From positions 11,098,001 through 11,162,000 of the forward strand of contig NC_058159.1 in assembly GCF_020080835.1 (NCBI RefSeq): DNA of 64,000 nucleotides, read 5' to 3'. The notes under the pieces are model-generated. The model saw only the letters and a list, made by a program, of their open reading frames with translations. It did no database searches and was not told the origin of the DNA. This stretch comes from Cotesia glomerata (Eukaryota; Arthropoda; Insecta; Hymenoptera; Braconidae). Positions 33,900 through 45,320 of this stretch are shown piece after piece. Each line of letters starts with the position of its first letter. Position 1 is the first letter of the stretch. A program made the position numbers and the translations under genes.

Positions 33900-34884
33900 T
33901 GTTATGTCCGAGAAAAATGATCTTAGGATTCGGTAGCTAACTAACGGAGGTTCGGAAAAACAGGTGAATTTCCCTAACGAAAGAATCGTTAAGTTTATAT
34001 TTTATGGGTCCGTGTCGGTGAAAACCCCGGAGAGGGCCCCTTGAATAAGACAATCGACCTCGGAAATAATAAAATATCCTCCACTTACTTTTGCGAATCC
34101 TAACTCCAACGATGATTCGGCTTTTAATTGGACTTGTACCTTTGACTTCCGTTGTTTGGCTTCTCTCTTCCTCCTGCTGACTGGAGATCGAAGATTGAAG
34201 GTTGAAGGTTCTTAGCTTAGGAATGATGATACACTTCGATTCGGGTTTTAAGTTTATATTCAGTTAAATAGCCCTATGGGCAAACACGTCTTAACTTACA
34301 CTATTCACTTATTAACTATTAACAAGATAAAACAAAAATTGAAAGTTTATGAGTTCGTAACCGGAGTAACGACTCCGGCAAACAAAAGTTCGCCGATTAT
34401 AATTCACAAAAGAAGAAAATAATAATTTGAGAGAGGACCAGGTCAACGGAACTGCGGGAATCTCGATTATCGTAAAAACGAATCGTGGCTCGAAGAATCA
34501 CTATCACAGAACTCGGAAATACCGTTAAGGAAATCGAAATGAATAATTAGGGAAAAGATGACTAATTAATTTAATAATTGAAGTCCACCTATACGTGTCG
34601 GGGTATAGGACTCACCCGGGCTCTAAGTCAGAACTGTTACCTTGTAAATGAGCTGACAAATTATGGTGTTCGCAGTTTTTATCACCTCGGTCGCGATTTA
34701 CAATAAGGACTACTAATTAAACAATTGGTTCCTTTGATGAGGTGACAATGCGCGGTAATGTGTATTCTTTAGCCACGAGTGAGTTGTCGCGCAGTCCAGG
34801 TCGTTGTTCCTTAAATATGCAAGCGCTGCACTTTTCGGCAGGAATGGGAGGCCCTGTATTATAAACGGTACGCCGGATATAACA
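33900..34884. mobile_element. Solo LTR, 985 bp
   Basis: Starts TGTTATGTCCG and ends CCGGATATAACA, short inverted ends of TG...CA type, flanked by AGCT (33896-33899 and 34885-34888). A single copy with no internal region, so it probably formed by recombination between two LTRs. No coding frame. The 4-bp duplication suits a Gypsy-type element. Confidence 0.65.
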
Positions 34885-35553
34885 AGCTCTTTGAGCTTAA
34901 ACGTCTAGTTTGTATTTAGTAAAAAACTTTTTCAAAACATTTAAGCTAATATAATAACTTTCGGACAAATCATCCGATTTTAGAGCACTTGACGGCTTAA
35001 GTATGGTTAAGTGAGCTTTACCGAAATTATCAAAAAAAATCCGATCTGATAAATAATTGAAAAATTATATTAAACAACCCTGTTTTATTAATTTTTTAAA
35101 AATTAGATATCTCTCGAAAAAATCAATCGATTTTGATGAAGTTTGCAGCAATCGACGCAATTTTTTAAGCTTAATAAAAATATTGATTAGAAAAAAAATA
35201 ATTCGACGTAAATTGTCTAAGTTATTTTGAAAAAATACTTTTTCGAGATTTTTATCGACAACGATATCTCTTGAACGAATTAATTGATTCTGATGCGTTT
35301 CGCGACAATCGACGACGTTGTTTGAGTAAAAGAGCTAATTAGATCAGAGTATTGATCGAAACAGTAGTTTTACAATAATTCCAAAAAATCAATTTTTTTT
35401 TTTTAATTAAAAAAACTTGAATTTTTGGGGTTTTCCCAGGATCTACCGTACTGATTCGGTCTCAATTCACAGAAAATCTGAATTCAGTAAGGCCCTTTCA
35501 AATACCGCAAACCGCTTTTCGATCGGATACTTTGTGACAAAGTTAAAAGATGT

Positions 35554-35557
<4 letters not shown>

Positions 35558-35624
<67 letters not shown>
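35558..35624. repeat. (CA)n microsatellite, 5' flank of the Mino-like element
   Basis: More than 30 CA units. The element begins directly at its right edge and the tract resumes after the element's poly-A at 39495. Confidence 0.95.
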
Positions 35625-35625
<1 letters not shown>

Positions 35626-36259
35626 TGGAGTAGACATAAAGTCTATCAAACAAACGAAGCGAGGGGGCGTTCTTCTAGAAATAGGTCGCAAGACTGAAGA
35701 CACTACCGCTTTCACGGCTGCGATAAAAGCAGCAACTACTAACATCGGTACAGTCAGAACGCTTACACCAAAAGCAACGATCAAGATCCTGGACTTGGAT
35801 GCCATCACTACTGAGAACGACGTCCGCGAAGCACTCAAACGTGACTTCACCGACAGCCTGGAGATCAAACGGGTAAATTTGACAAAGCCTACTCGACGGG
35901 GCAACCGGGCAGCCTTCTGCGAGATAGACGAGGCTAGCGCTTTCAAAATCCTTGACAAGGCTCGTATAATGATCGGATGGGTCAACTGCCGCATTCGACC
36001 AGTTGTAAAAGTAACACGCTGTATCAGATGCCTCGGATACGGGCACGCGACGAACTCCTGCAAGGGGCCTGACAGAAGCAAGTGCTGCTTTAAATGCGGG
36101 GGAGGAAACCACAAAGCTGCAGACTGCGTTGAACAGCCAAAGTGCTTCCTCTGTACACAGGAACAAGAAGCTCCAGATAGCTTATGTCATATTCCAGGCT
36201 CCGGGGCTTGTAAGGTATTCCGCACCGCACTTGCCGAAGCTACGAAAGGGCAGAAATGA
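35626..36259 (+). CDS. Mino-like ORF1 (gag), 5' truncated
   Basis: Reads without a stop from the (CA)n edge (TGVDIKSIKQTKRGGVL) to TGA at 36257-36259. The frame formally continues upstream into the microsatellite, but those His-Thr repeats are not part of the protein. The C-terminus has CIRCLGYGHATNSC, CFKCGGGNHKAADC and CFLCTQEQEAPDSLCH, three zinc knuckles for RNA binding. The start of the native protein is missing. The stop overlaps the ORF2 ATG (ATGA). Confidence 0.8.
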
Positions 36260-39249
36260 CACGCATACTTCAAGGAAACCTGAATAGATGTGCGTTGGCG
36301 CAAAATTTACTTCGCCAGCGAGTCTTTGAAGAGAGGATCGACGTTTGCTTCATCTGTGAGCAATATCTAAACCTCCAAGATAGAGCATGGTTCGCAGACA
36401 AAACTGGCACGGCGGCAATCTGGATTGCCAATACAAAGAACGTTACCACCATCAACAGCGGAAGTGGAGCAGGTTTTGTCTGGATTCAAACCCCCATAAC
36501 CTACTTCATGAGCGTCTATCTCTCACCTAACGAAGGGATTAGTGTGTTCCGACAGAAACTGGCAAATATAGAGGATGTGATCACCAAGTTCGACGGCGAA
36601 GTTATCGTAGCGGGTGACTTCAATGCTAAATCGGCTGAATGGGGCGCTGATTTCTCCGACACCAGAGGCAACGAGGTCGCTGACGTCGTGGCTAGACTCG
36701 ACCTCATAGTGCTAAATACTGGGAGCACCACGACTTTCAGAAGACCGGGGTACCAAGAGTCCATCCTCGACATTTCGTTGGCGACTCCAAAAATTGCCAA
36801 CATGATTGAAAACTGGACAGTATCCGAAAAATACAGTGGCAGTGATCACCAGTTCGTGACATTTAACGTTGGATTGGCATCTGCTCCGGTACCACAACAC
36901 GACCTTTCTAAGCGAAAGTGAAATGTCAGGAAGCTTGATCCAGAGGCACTGCGAGCTTTACTTGCACGGAGCTGGTCTACCCTTCAGAACAACCCGACTC
37001 CGGATACTTGCAGCGAGACAGAAAGGACAGTACTAAATACGATGAAGGAGATTTCTGCCGCATGTGACGCCTCTATGCCACGGTTGAAAAACCGAAGTTT
37101 TCGCAGGCCGGCGTACTGGTGATCAACAGACATAGCGGAACTTCGCAAAATGTGCCATCAACTACGTCGCCGCGCAACGAGAGCCACCAAACACTCCCCA
37201 AGCCAGGACTTGTATTCAAAAGAGTACCAGCAGGCCAAAAAGACGCTAAATCGAGCCATCAAAGCAAGTAAAGCAAAGTTATGGAAAGAGATCTGCAACG
37301 ATCTCGACAATGACATCTGGGGTAAAGCCTACCAAATTGTCGCCAAACGACTTGGAAAGGCTTCACCAGAGGCGCCGAAGTCTCCAGCCTTAATGGATAG
37401 CATCGTAGCGGAGCTTTTCCCCAAACACCCGCCGCGGGAGAAGAAACACTACACTAAAAACAACGAAGTAATGCCCTTCACAACTAAGGAACTACAAGAC
37501 GTGGCCAAGTCACTCAAAACAGGAAAGGCACCTGGACCTGATGGCATCCCGGCATCGGTGATCAAGATTATAGCCCTGGAATACCCAGACTTACTCCTGA
37601 ACACCTACAACGCATGCTTGGCAACTGGCACCTTTTCCGCGGTCTGGAAACGGCAGAGATTGGTTCTCTTAGACAAAGGTAAGGGAACCCTCATAACACC
37701 TTCGTCGTTTAGACCACTCTGTATGCTAGACATTGCTGGAAAACTGCTCGAGAAGCTCATACAAGGGAGACTTCGCGACGATATCGACCATGCTGGAGGT
37801 TTTGCCACCAACCAGCATGGCTTCCGGAAAGGTCATTCGACAGTCGGAACGATCAAGAAAGTCATAAAGACAGCAACACAAGCATGGTCTGGTAGCCTCA
37901 AAGCTCGTAAAGTATGTCTTCTCCTCACGCTAGATGTCAAAAACGCATTTAACAGCGCAAATTGGAGAGACATTTTAGACGCTCTGGAGCACAAGTTTGA
38001 CGCGGAGCCAGAAAATCTGGCACTAGTCGACAACTACCTTGACGATAGAAATCTAATAGTGGAAACTACCGAAGGCCCACAAGAATACGCCATAACGGCT
38101 GGCGTGCCGCAAGGCTCAATAATGGGGCCTGATCTATGGAACGCAGACTACGACGAGCTCCTTGAAATCCCGTTGCCAGAGCAAGTAGAGCTAACAGGCT
38201 TTGCAGACGACGTTGCAGCCACTATAGTGGCGGACAGCGTGGAAGAGGCCGAACTGCTAGTTCGGGAAACCATCGACACCGTTGAGACTTGGCTCGATAA
38301 GCATCACCTGAAACTCGCCAAACAGAAAACCGAGATGGTCGTTTTGACCCGTCAAAAATGGTTTCCAAAACCATTCGCTGTGGACATGGGAGGAACAACG
38401 CTGACGTCAACAAGGACCCTGCGGTATCTAGGGGTAATGATAGACGAGAAACTATCTTTCCGAGAACACCTCGACAGTGCATGCAAGAAAGCCAGCAAGA
38501 CTGTGTCTAGCCTAGCACGAATTATGACCAACACCATGGGACCAAGAACAAAAAAGAGAAGAGTTCTTCTCGAAGCAGTCCACTCGGTACTGCTTTATGG
38601 AGCGGAGATATGGGCAGACATATTAAAGCAGAAGACCTACCGGCTAAAGATCGCAGCAATACAGCGGCGAGGCGCTCTCAGGGTTGCCTGCGCCTACCGC
38701 ACAGTTTCCGAAGTGGCTGTATTGGTCATTGCAGGAGCCGCGCCCATCGACCTATTAGCGTTCGAAAGAGCAAAACTCTATGACGCTAAAGACAGTGATG
38801 ATAACATGAAGGACGCAAGAACGAGGATAAAGGCGGAAACGCAGCAAGAGTGGCAGGACCGATGGACATCGGGAGAGACGGGCAGATGGACGGCACGCCT
38901 GATCCCAAACATCAACGTCTGGCTCTCTCGGAAGCACGGGGATACGGACTTCTTCCTGACCCAGCTATTGACGGGACATGGGCAGTTCAATGCCTATCTT
39001 TTCAAGATCGGTTTGCACAGCACACCAACGTGAAAATACTGCCCGGATAAAATCGACGACGCCGAACACACATTCTTCGAGTGTGCTCAATGGAAGGACT
39101 ACAGAAGAAGCACTGAAGAGATCATAGGCACCAGGCTCTCCCCCTCAAGCCTGGTGACCTATATGATCAAACAAGCGGAAAACTGGTCAGCTGTTGCAGT
39201 TTATGCACAGCACCTCCTGGAAGACAAAATCGCAGAAAGAGACCAGTAG
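36256..39249 (+). pseudogene. Mino-like ORF2: endonuclease and reverse transcriptase, three in-frame TGA
   Basis: One frame of 998 codons. Endonuclease: MTRILQGNLNRCALAQNLL, FICEQYLN, GEVIVAGDFNAKSAEWG, ILDISLA, YSGSDHQFV. RT: GKAPGPDGIPASVIK, SSFRPLCMLDIAGKLLEK, LLTLDVKNAFNSANW, GVPQGSIMGPDLWN, catalytic FADD in TGFADDVAAT, and LRYLGVMIDEK. The C-terminal zinc motif CKYCPDKIDDAEHTFFEC is complete in copy 2. Stops are TGA at 36919-36921 (a Trp expected), 37120-37122 (Trp in YWWSTDI) and 39031-39033 (Cys of the zinc motif). There is no frameshift, so inactivation is by point changes only and is recent. Confidence 0.85.
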
Positions 39250-39471
39250 CCAGGAGTAGGCGTCGTGAGATGCAGCACGACTGGATTGAAGTAATGCGAA
39301 CGCGGTTCCAATCCAGTCCTCCCCGTACCATCTAGGGGAGAGGGGAAGAGGAATGTTTTTTTTTAGTGGGTAAAAATCTCCACACTACCGACTATCGATA
39401 TCTGCCGGAAGATGGGCGGCAGAGTTAATGATACCGGTGTCTTTTGAAGATCTTTTTTCGTACCTCTTTAC

Positions 39472-39477
39472 AAAAAA

Positions 39478-39508
<31 letters not shown>

Positions 39509-39545
39509 CACACATGCGCGCGCACACACACACACACACATACAT
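39472..39545. repeat. Poly-A tail followed by (CA)n/(AT)n microsatellite
   Basis: 23 A residues, then CA repeats, CGCGCG and more CA. The downstream ACATACATAT stretch runs to about 39600. Confidence 0.9.
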
Positions 39546-39738
39546 ATGAATACATTTATACATTTATACACATACATATGACATACATATATACATCTCC
39601 GCCAAACTAGTCAGAATAGCTTCCTAGGACCTCGAAATGTGGAGATCTGATAAAAACTCGACTCTCGAAAATCGAAGTGAAAACAATAACTTTCCGATTT
39701 TTCTGAAAATCATTGATTTTCTTAGCAGGAAATTAAAA

Positions 39739-39977
39739 AAAAAAAAACATTAATATTATTACGTTTGAAATTAACATTCTTGTAATTTAATTCTTTATTT
39801 AATCTATCAAACTTAGTCATAAGGAAATACAGCAAATTGTAAAAATTCAAATACATCACATCATTGAATACTTCTTCCGTTATAATTAAATAATTGTGTC
39901 TATATTAAAAATTTTTTTTAACAAAACCAACTATGTACGACATAGTGCCGTCACAAATGCAGAATATACTATAATAC
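39739..39977. other. AT-rich unique-looking DNA
   Basis: Nothing recognised. Confidence 0.4.
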
Positions 39978-41702
39978 TGTAACGGGGTGGTTAGCCCTGT
40001 CCAATTGGTCACCCCTTTGAAAAAGGCGCCACTGGGATTTTATACTCGGTGTCCCAGAAACCGGGGAGCATGAGAAGGAAAGATCGAGTCGTGAGAAGTT
40101 GAGAAAGGCTGTAAAATTAATGCTGAGAAACAATTGTTAACAATTAATAATTCAATTATTTATTCAAAATAACCAATTTAAAATTAACAAAATTTCTTAA
40201 CAATATTGCTCTTAAGATTAACCTAACAATCACTTAATTGTGCGAACCTCTCACCTACGCAGGCACTTGCCAAAACTTACAACTAAATATCATTAAATTC
40301 TTTTAAACATAGATCATTACGCATCTATCTTCTTAATTTCTTAACTCAATTTTAGACCATTACGCATCTATCTTTAATTTCCTAATTCAATCATAGACCA
40401 TTACGCATCTAGATTCTTAATTTCTTAAACCCTCGTCCAACTGACGGAATAACTAACAACATAATTTACCAAATAAAAACTTCTTAATTATTCAATTATC
40501 TAAATCACTAACAACTAAAATTCCAATTTTTAATCTTATCTTAATAAATAATTCTTCAGCAAAGTTCTTCACGTATCAATCAGTTGCACTAAATTTAATC
40601 CCTCATAAATTTTCTTACTAACTAACTTCAATTCTTAATTCTTCTTAATAAAATAAATAATTCGCTGGCTAACTAAAATTCAATTAAATTAACCCACCGG
40701 CCTAAATTTAATTTCTCTTAAAATTTCTAACCATCAATGTTATAATCCTAAGCGTCTCAATGACCTCCACTGACTTAATTACGCATTTTCATTTCTTATT
40801 CAAATTTTGTCTTGAAAATTCTTAACTAAAATTAATTTATTATAGCCAACAGGCCTATAATAAATTAGTAATAAATTCTCTACCAATAAATTAACGATTA
40901 ATCAATTAAATTTAATTTTTAATATAAAAGTTCAGCGACAAAACTAACTAATTGACCTTGACGATAAATACTAAAGTACGAAACTCACTGACATAAAATG
41001 GCCGCTCAGGAATTAAAATTTAATTATTTTGGCCTCCTAATTAATTAAATAAATAATTTGGCCTAAAATAACTAAAATTACCTGACAATTGAACTCGGTG
41101 CTCCAGCGGTGAATTTTGTCCCAGCAGATTGAAATGGCGGGATCAGCTCCACTGCGTCACTGACTTCCAAGGTCCCAGAACTCGTATCACCAAAGATTAC
41201 TCCCAAACTCCAATCTTATCCTCGATAAATTTATCCTAGAAATTCCAGCAAATAAATATCTCAAATAAAACAAAGACCGTCAGCCAAATGGCCTAACGAC
41301 AAGTAATTTTATATAGAAATTCCGAGACAATAAAATTCAATCGCTTCGTTCCACTCGTGAAGCCTTCAGAAATCAAATACTTACTTATCTCAGAGAATAT
41401 CCCACGCTGGACCAACAGTTGCACCCGTATTTGCAGAATTTCACGTGAAGAAAACCAAAAAAAGATCACTTGACACAACAACCGGCGTTTTTATAACCTC
41501 CTCGCCGGCTCTCGAACTCCCCTCTTGTTCGCTCCCACGCTTCATTTTCCGGGGACAGCGGTGGGGACTCAGCGATGTATACGACCCGGTGACGAGTCGT
41601 ACAACTACTTCATCGCGCTCCGAAGGTAAAGAGTAGGTCCTACTCACCGCGACACGATAATCAAAAAATTAAGTCCCGTGGGAATTCAAATTCCCTGTCA
41701 CA
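39978..41702. mobile_element. Solo LTR, 1.73 kb
   Basis: Starts TGTAACGGGGTGG and ends CCCTGTCACA, flanked by ATAC (39974-39977 and 41703-41706). Unusually long for an LTR. It is C-rich on the plus strand through 40140-41030 and contains a ~42-bp tandem repeat (ACGCATCTATCTT) at about 40318, 40362 and 40403. Near the right end are GC-rich sequences with short frames of no clear meaning. No internal region or second LTR is in the window. Confidence 0.65.
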
Positions 41703-41706
41703 ATAC

Positions 41707-42796
41707 TAATCATCTTGCTAATGGTAATTATAAAAACAATTCGTACATCAAGATATACACTTCATTTCAAAAAACTTTCTAGAAATAAAAACTTTTTAGA
41801 GAATTGTTTATAAAAATTTTTTCAATATTTCATTACCTGGATTATTGATTTATGAAAATGGACGAGAACATAAATTTTAATTTGTACCAACTTGAGAAAT
41901 GACTGTACTTCATTGTATTGTAGTAATTTTCTCGACGACAATTGAACGACTAAGATTGAAATTAACTAAATAATGGTGTAAACTAAGACTAAGGATGAAT
42001 GGATATACTCACAGTTGTTGACCCCAATTGTCGCTTAGACGACAAGAACAAGGAAGTGTTTCCTCTTGACATAACTTCAGATAGTAATAGAACGTCGATC
42101 AAAATCAAGGCGTCTTAGTGGTTATATAAACCTTAGAATCGAGTAACTAAGACCGTATTAACGGCACCTGTGAACAAATCTAATTTGTTCCTTCAGCGAG
42201 GAACACCGAAGATATCTCTTGACCTCGATTGAGAAGCATCAGACCCTCGACCTTGTTAGAATCGTGCAAATCGAGAATCACGATTTAAAATAATCAAGTA
42301 AGATCATGGACATTTATATCAGTACTTTTTCTACGTAACTTGTCATTATTTTTATGGTTAAGAAGTCTCAAAAACGTTTGAATTTACTCGCTAGCTCCAT
42401 TTTTTTTTTTTTTTTATCATTGATAAAAAATCCATTTTTAACCTAACTTGTTTAAAAGCATAGTGAAGAATAGCTGAGATCGAATACATAAACCTTCGTT
42501 TTGACCTTACTAGCATAAAGTTATGTTTATAAAAAATATTTATATTATGTTCTAGAAAAAAAGATATTATGATGATTTTCATCACTATCTATACCATATA
42601 AGCTTAAACGAAGATACACAGTAAAAAAATTTTCGTAAAATTTAACATAAAATTTTATGGAGATGATTTTTTTACACAAAATTTATGTTAATTCTACACA
42701 TACTGTTTGTATTGATAAAATCAACATAATTCTGTGTTAAAAGTAACACAAAAATATGTTGAGACTTTCATCGGCTGATTCTCGGATTTCTACACA
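41707..42796. other. AT-rich DNA with no recognised gene
   Basis: TACACAGTAAAAAAATTTTC at about 42616 may pair with TTTTTTTCACGCTGTA near 46587 as ends of an older MITE-like element surrounding the foldback; weak. Confidence 0.35.
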
Positions 42797-43269
42797 CCCT
42801 GATTAAACAGAATGATTTAAAATGATTAAAAAATTTTTAATCATTTCTAATCGTTAAAATATGAATTCATCAAGTATTTTTAGTCCCTCGGCTAAAGACG
42901 GAAGCCCGTATGCACTTTTAGGTCCCCGGATTCTGATTAATGATATTTACGTATTTTTTGCCGAGGATCACGAAAAACTAGGTTATTTTTCTCGCCGATG
43001 GTGAGTTTAATTGTTAATAACAATTTAATTGTTTGAAACAATATAAATCAGGAACGACTGATTTGACGGGGAAGTTTAGTTGAAAAAAAAGTTTTAAAAT
43101 TGAAAAACCAACAAAAAATGTCCTTATCATTTTTTTGATAAAGTAAATATTTTCGTAGATATCGCAAAAAACAACAAGTAGCGGTCGAACCTCTCTGTCG
43201 CGCGCACACAACCCACGGACTCTAACAACGGACGACAGGCAGAAAAAAATACAGTGACGAAAAAAAATT

Positions 43270-44335
43270 CAATTCTCGGTGTCCACTCGAGATTAAGAAC
43301 TTAAACTCACGAGAATGATAGAGTGGACTCTACAAAAGATTCCCAGGCCCATAATTGATCGATCAACCCCATGGACATAGAGTAACAGCCTCATAAAATC
43401 CTGTTTTTGACTTATTTGACAAAAATTTGACATTTAATAATTCATTTCTTGGGGTCCACCGGAGATTATCGAAAGGAACTATAAAAAATTGCAGAGGAGA
43501 CTCTATAGAAGATTTTCAGACCCATAATCGATCGATCCACTCCATAGATACCGAGTAACAGCCCCATAAAGGGCTTTTCTTGACTTATTTGTCACAAATT
43601 TGACATTTAAAAATTCAATCCTCGGTGTCCACTCGAGATTAAGAAAAGAAACTCCTAGAAATTATAGAGTCGACTCTACCAAAGATTTCTAGACCCAAAA
43701 TCAATCGATTAACCCCATGGACACCGAGTTACAGCCCCATAAAAGGCGTTTTTTGACTTAATTGTCACAAATTTGACATATAAAAATTCAATCCTCGGTG
43801 TCCACTCGAGATTAAGAAAGGACACTCATGCAAATCATAGAGTAGACTCTACCAAAGATTTCCAGACCCATAATCAATCGATCAACCCCATGGACACCGA
43901 GTAACAGCCCCGTAAAAGTCGTTTTTTGACTTATTTGTCACAAATTTAACATTTAAAAATTGATTTCCTGAGGATCGAGGGAGGTTAAAGAAATGAACTT
44001 CAAAAAATTGTAGAGGAGACTCTAAAAAAGATTTCCGGGCCCATAATCGATCGATCTACCCCATAGACAGCGAGTAACAGTTCCATAAAGAGTTTTTTTG
44101 ACTTATTTGTCGCAAATTTGACATTTAAAAATTCAATCTTCGGTGTCTACTCGAGATTAAGAAAAGAAACTTCTAGAAATCATAGAGTAGAGTCTACCGA
44201 AGATTTCCAGACACATAATTGATCGAATAACCCCATGGACACCAAGTAACAACCCCGTAAAGCGCGTTTTTTAACTTATTTGTCAGAAATTTGACTTTAA
44301 TAATTCAATCCTCGGTGTTCACTGGAAATTAAGAA
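43270..44335 (+). repeat. 173-bp satellite, forward array (about six units)
   Basis: TCGGTGTCCACTCGAGATTA or its variants recur at about 43278, 43451, 43624, 43797, 43970, 44142 and 44313. Each unit also has CCATGGACACCGAGTAACAG and TGACTTATTTGTCACAAAT. Units at 43451 and 43970 are a second subtype (GAGGAGACTCTA), giving a three-unit higher-order pattern. Confidence 0.85.
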
Positions 44336-45320
44336 AGGGGACTCTTCAGGTGTCCACGGGGTGGATCGATCGATTATGGGTCTGAAAACCTTTTATAGAG
44401 TTTTATCTACAATTTTAAGAAGTTTCTTTTCTTAATTTCCAGTGGACACCGAGAAATTAATTTTCAAATGTCAAATTTTTGTCAAGTAAGACAAAAAACG
44501 CCCTTTATGGGGCTGTTACTCGGTGTCCATGGGGTTGATCGATTGATTATGGGTCTAGAAATCTTTGGTAGACTCTATAACTTCCTGGAGTTTCCTTTTT
44601 TAATCTCGAGTGGACACCGAGGATTAAATTTTTAAATGTCAAATTTGTGACAAATATGTCAAAAAAAGCCCTTTATGGGGCTGTAACTCGGTGTCCATGG
44701 GGTGCATCGATCGACTATGGGTCTGAAAATCTTCTATAGAGTCTCCTCTACAATTTTTAGAAGTTCCTTTCTTTAATCTCTAGTGGACACCGCGAAATGA
44801 ATTTTTAAATGTCAAATTTTTGTCAAATAAGTCAAAAACGCTCTTTATGGGGCTGTAACTTGGTGTCCATGAGGTTTATCAATTGATTGTGGGCTTAAAA
44901 ATCTTCTGTAGGGTCCATTCTACGATTCCCATGAGTGTCCTTTCTTAATCTCGAGTCGACACCAAAGATTGAATTTTTAAATGTCAAATTTTTGTCAAAT
45001 AATTAAAAAAAGCATTTTATGGGGCTGTTACTCGGTGTCCATGGGGTTGATCGATCGATTATGGGCCTGGAAAACTTCTGTAGAGTCCACTCTACGATTT
45101 CCATGAGTTTAAGTTCTTAATCTCGAGTGGACACCGAGGATTGAATTTTTAAATGTCAAAATTATGACAAATAAGTCAAAAAACGCCTCTTATGGGGCTG
45201 TTACTCGGTGTCCATGGGGTTGATCGATCGATTATGGGTCTGGAAATTTTCTGTATAGTCTACTCTATGATTTCCATGAGTTTCCTTTTTTAATCTCCAG
45301 TGGTTACCGAGAATTGAATT
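44336..45320 (-). repeat. 173-bp satellite, inverted array (about six units)
   Basis: Same unit in reverse complement, with GTGGACACCGAG-type anchors at about 44443, 44610, 44783, 44955, 45127 and 45299. The second subtype recurs at 44443 and 44783. Together with the forward array this makes a long palindrome. Confidence 0.85.

Larger units (their letters stand above)
35625..39494 (+). mobile_element. Mino-like R1-clade retrotransposon in (CA)n, copy 1
   Basis: Bounded on both sides by (CA)n and ending in poly-A (39472-39494). R1-clade Mino elements are known for (AC)n targets, Waldo for (ACAY)n. The 5' end is truncated inside ORF1. ORF2 is full length but has three premature TGA codons. The 3' UTR is 39250-39471. 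Confidence 0.85.
33826..39738 (-). repeat. AACTTCCCGC-family repeat, inverted copy hosting a solo LTR and a Mino-like element
   Basis: Left end CCCTGCAACTTCCCGC; right end TTTTCTTAGCAGGAAATTAA. The body appears at 34889-35557 and the microsatellite at 35558-35624 and 39495-39600. Nested in it are the solo LTR (33900-34884) and the R1-clade element (35625-39494). Confidence 0.6.

Noticed and set aside
35417..35625. Open frame with long His-Thr repeats upstream of Mino-like ORF1
   Set aside because: It is translation of the (CA)n tract and AACTTCCCGC repeat DNA that happens to be in frame with the truncated ORF1.
43270..45320. Cluster of short genes in the satellite region (for example 45201-45503)
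   Set aside because: The frames are by-products of the 173-bp repeat and differ from unit to unit.
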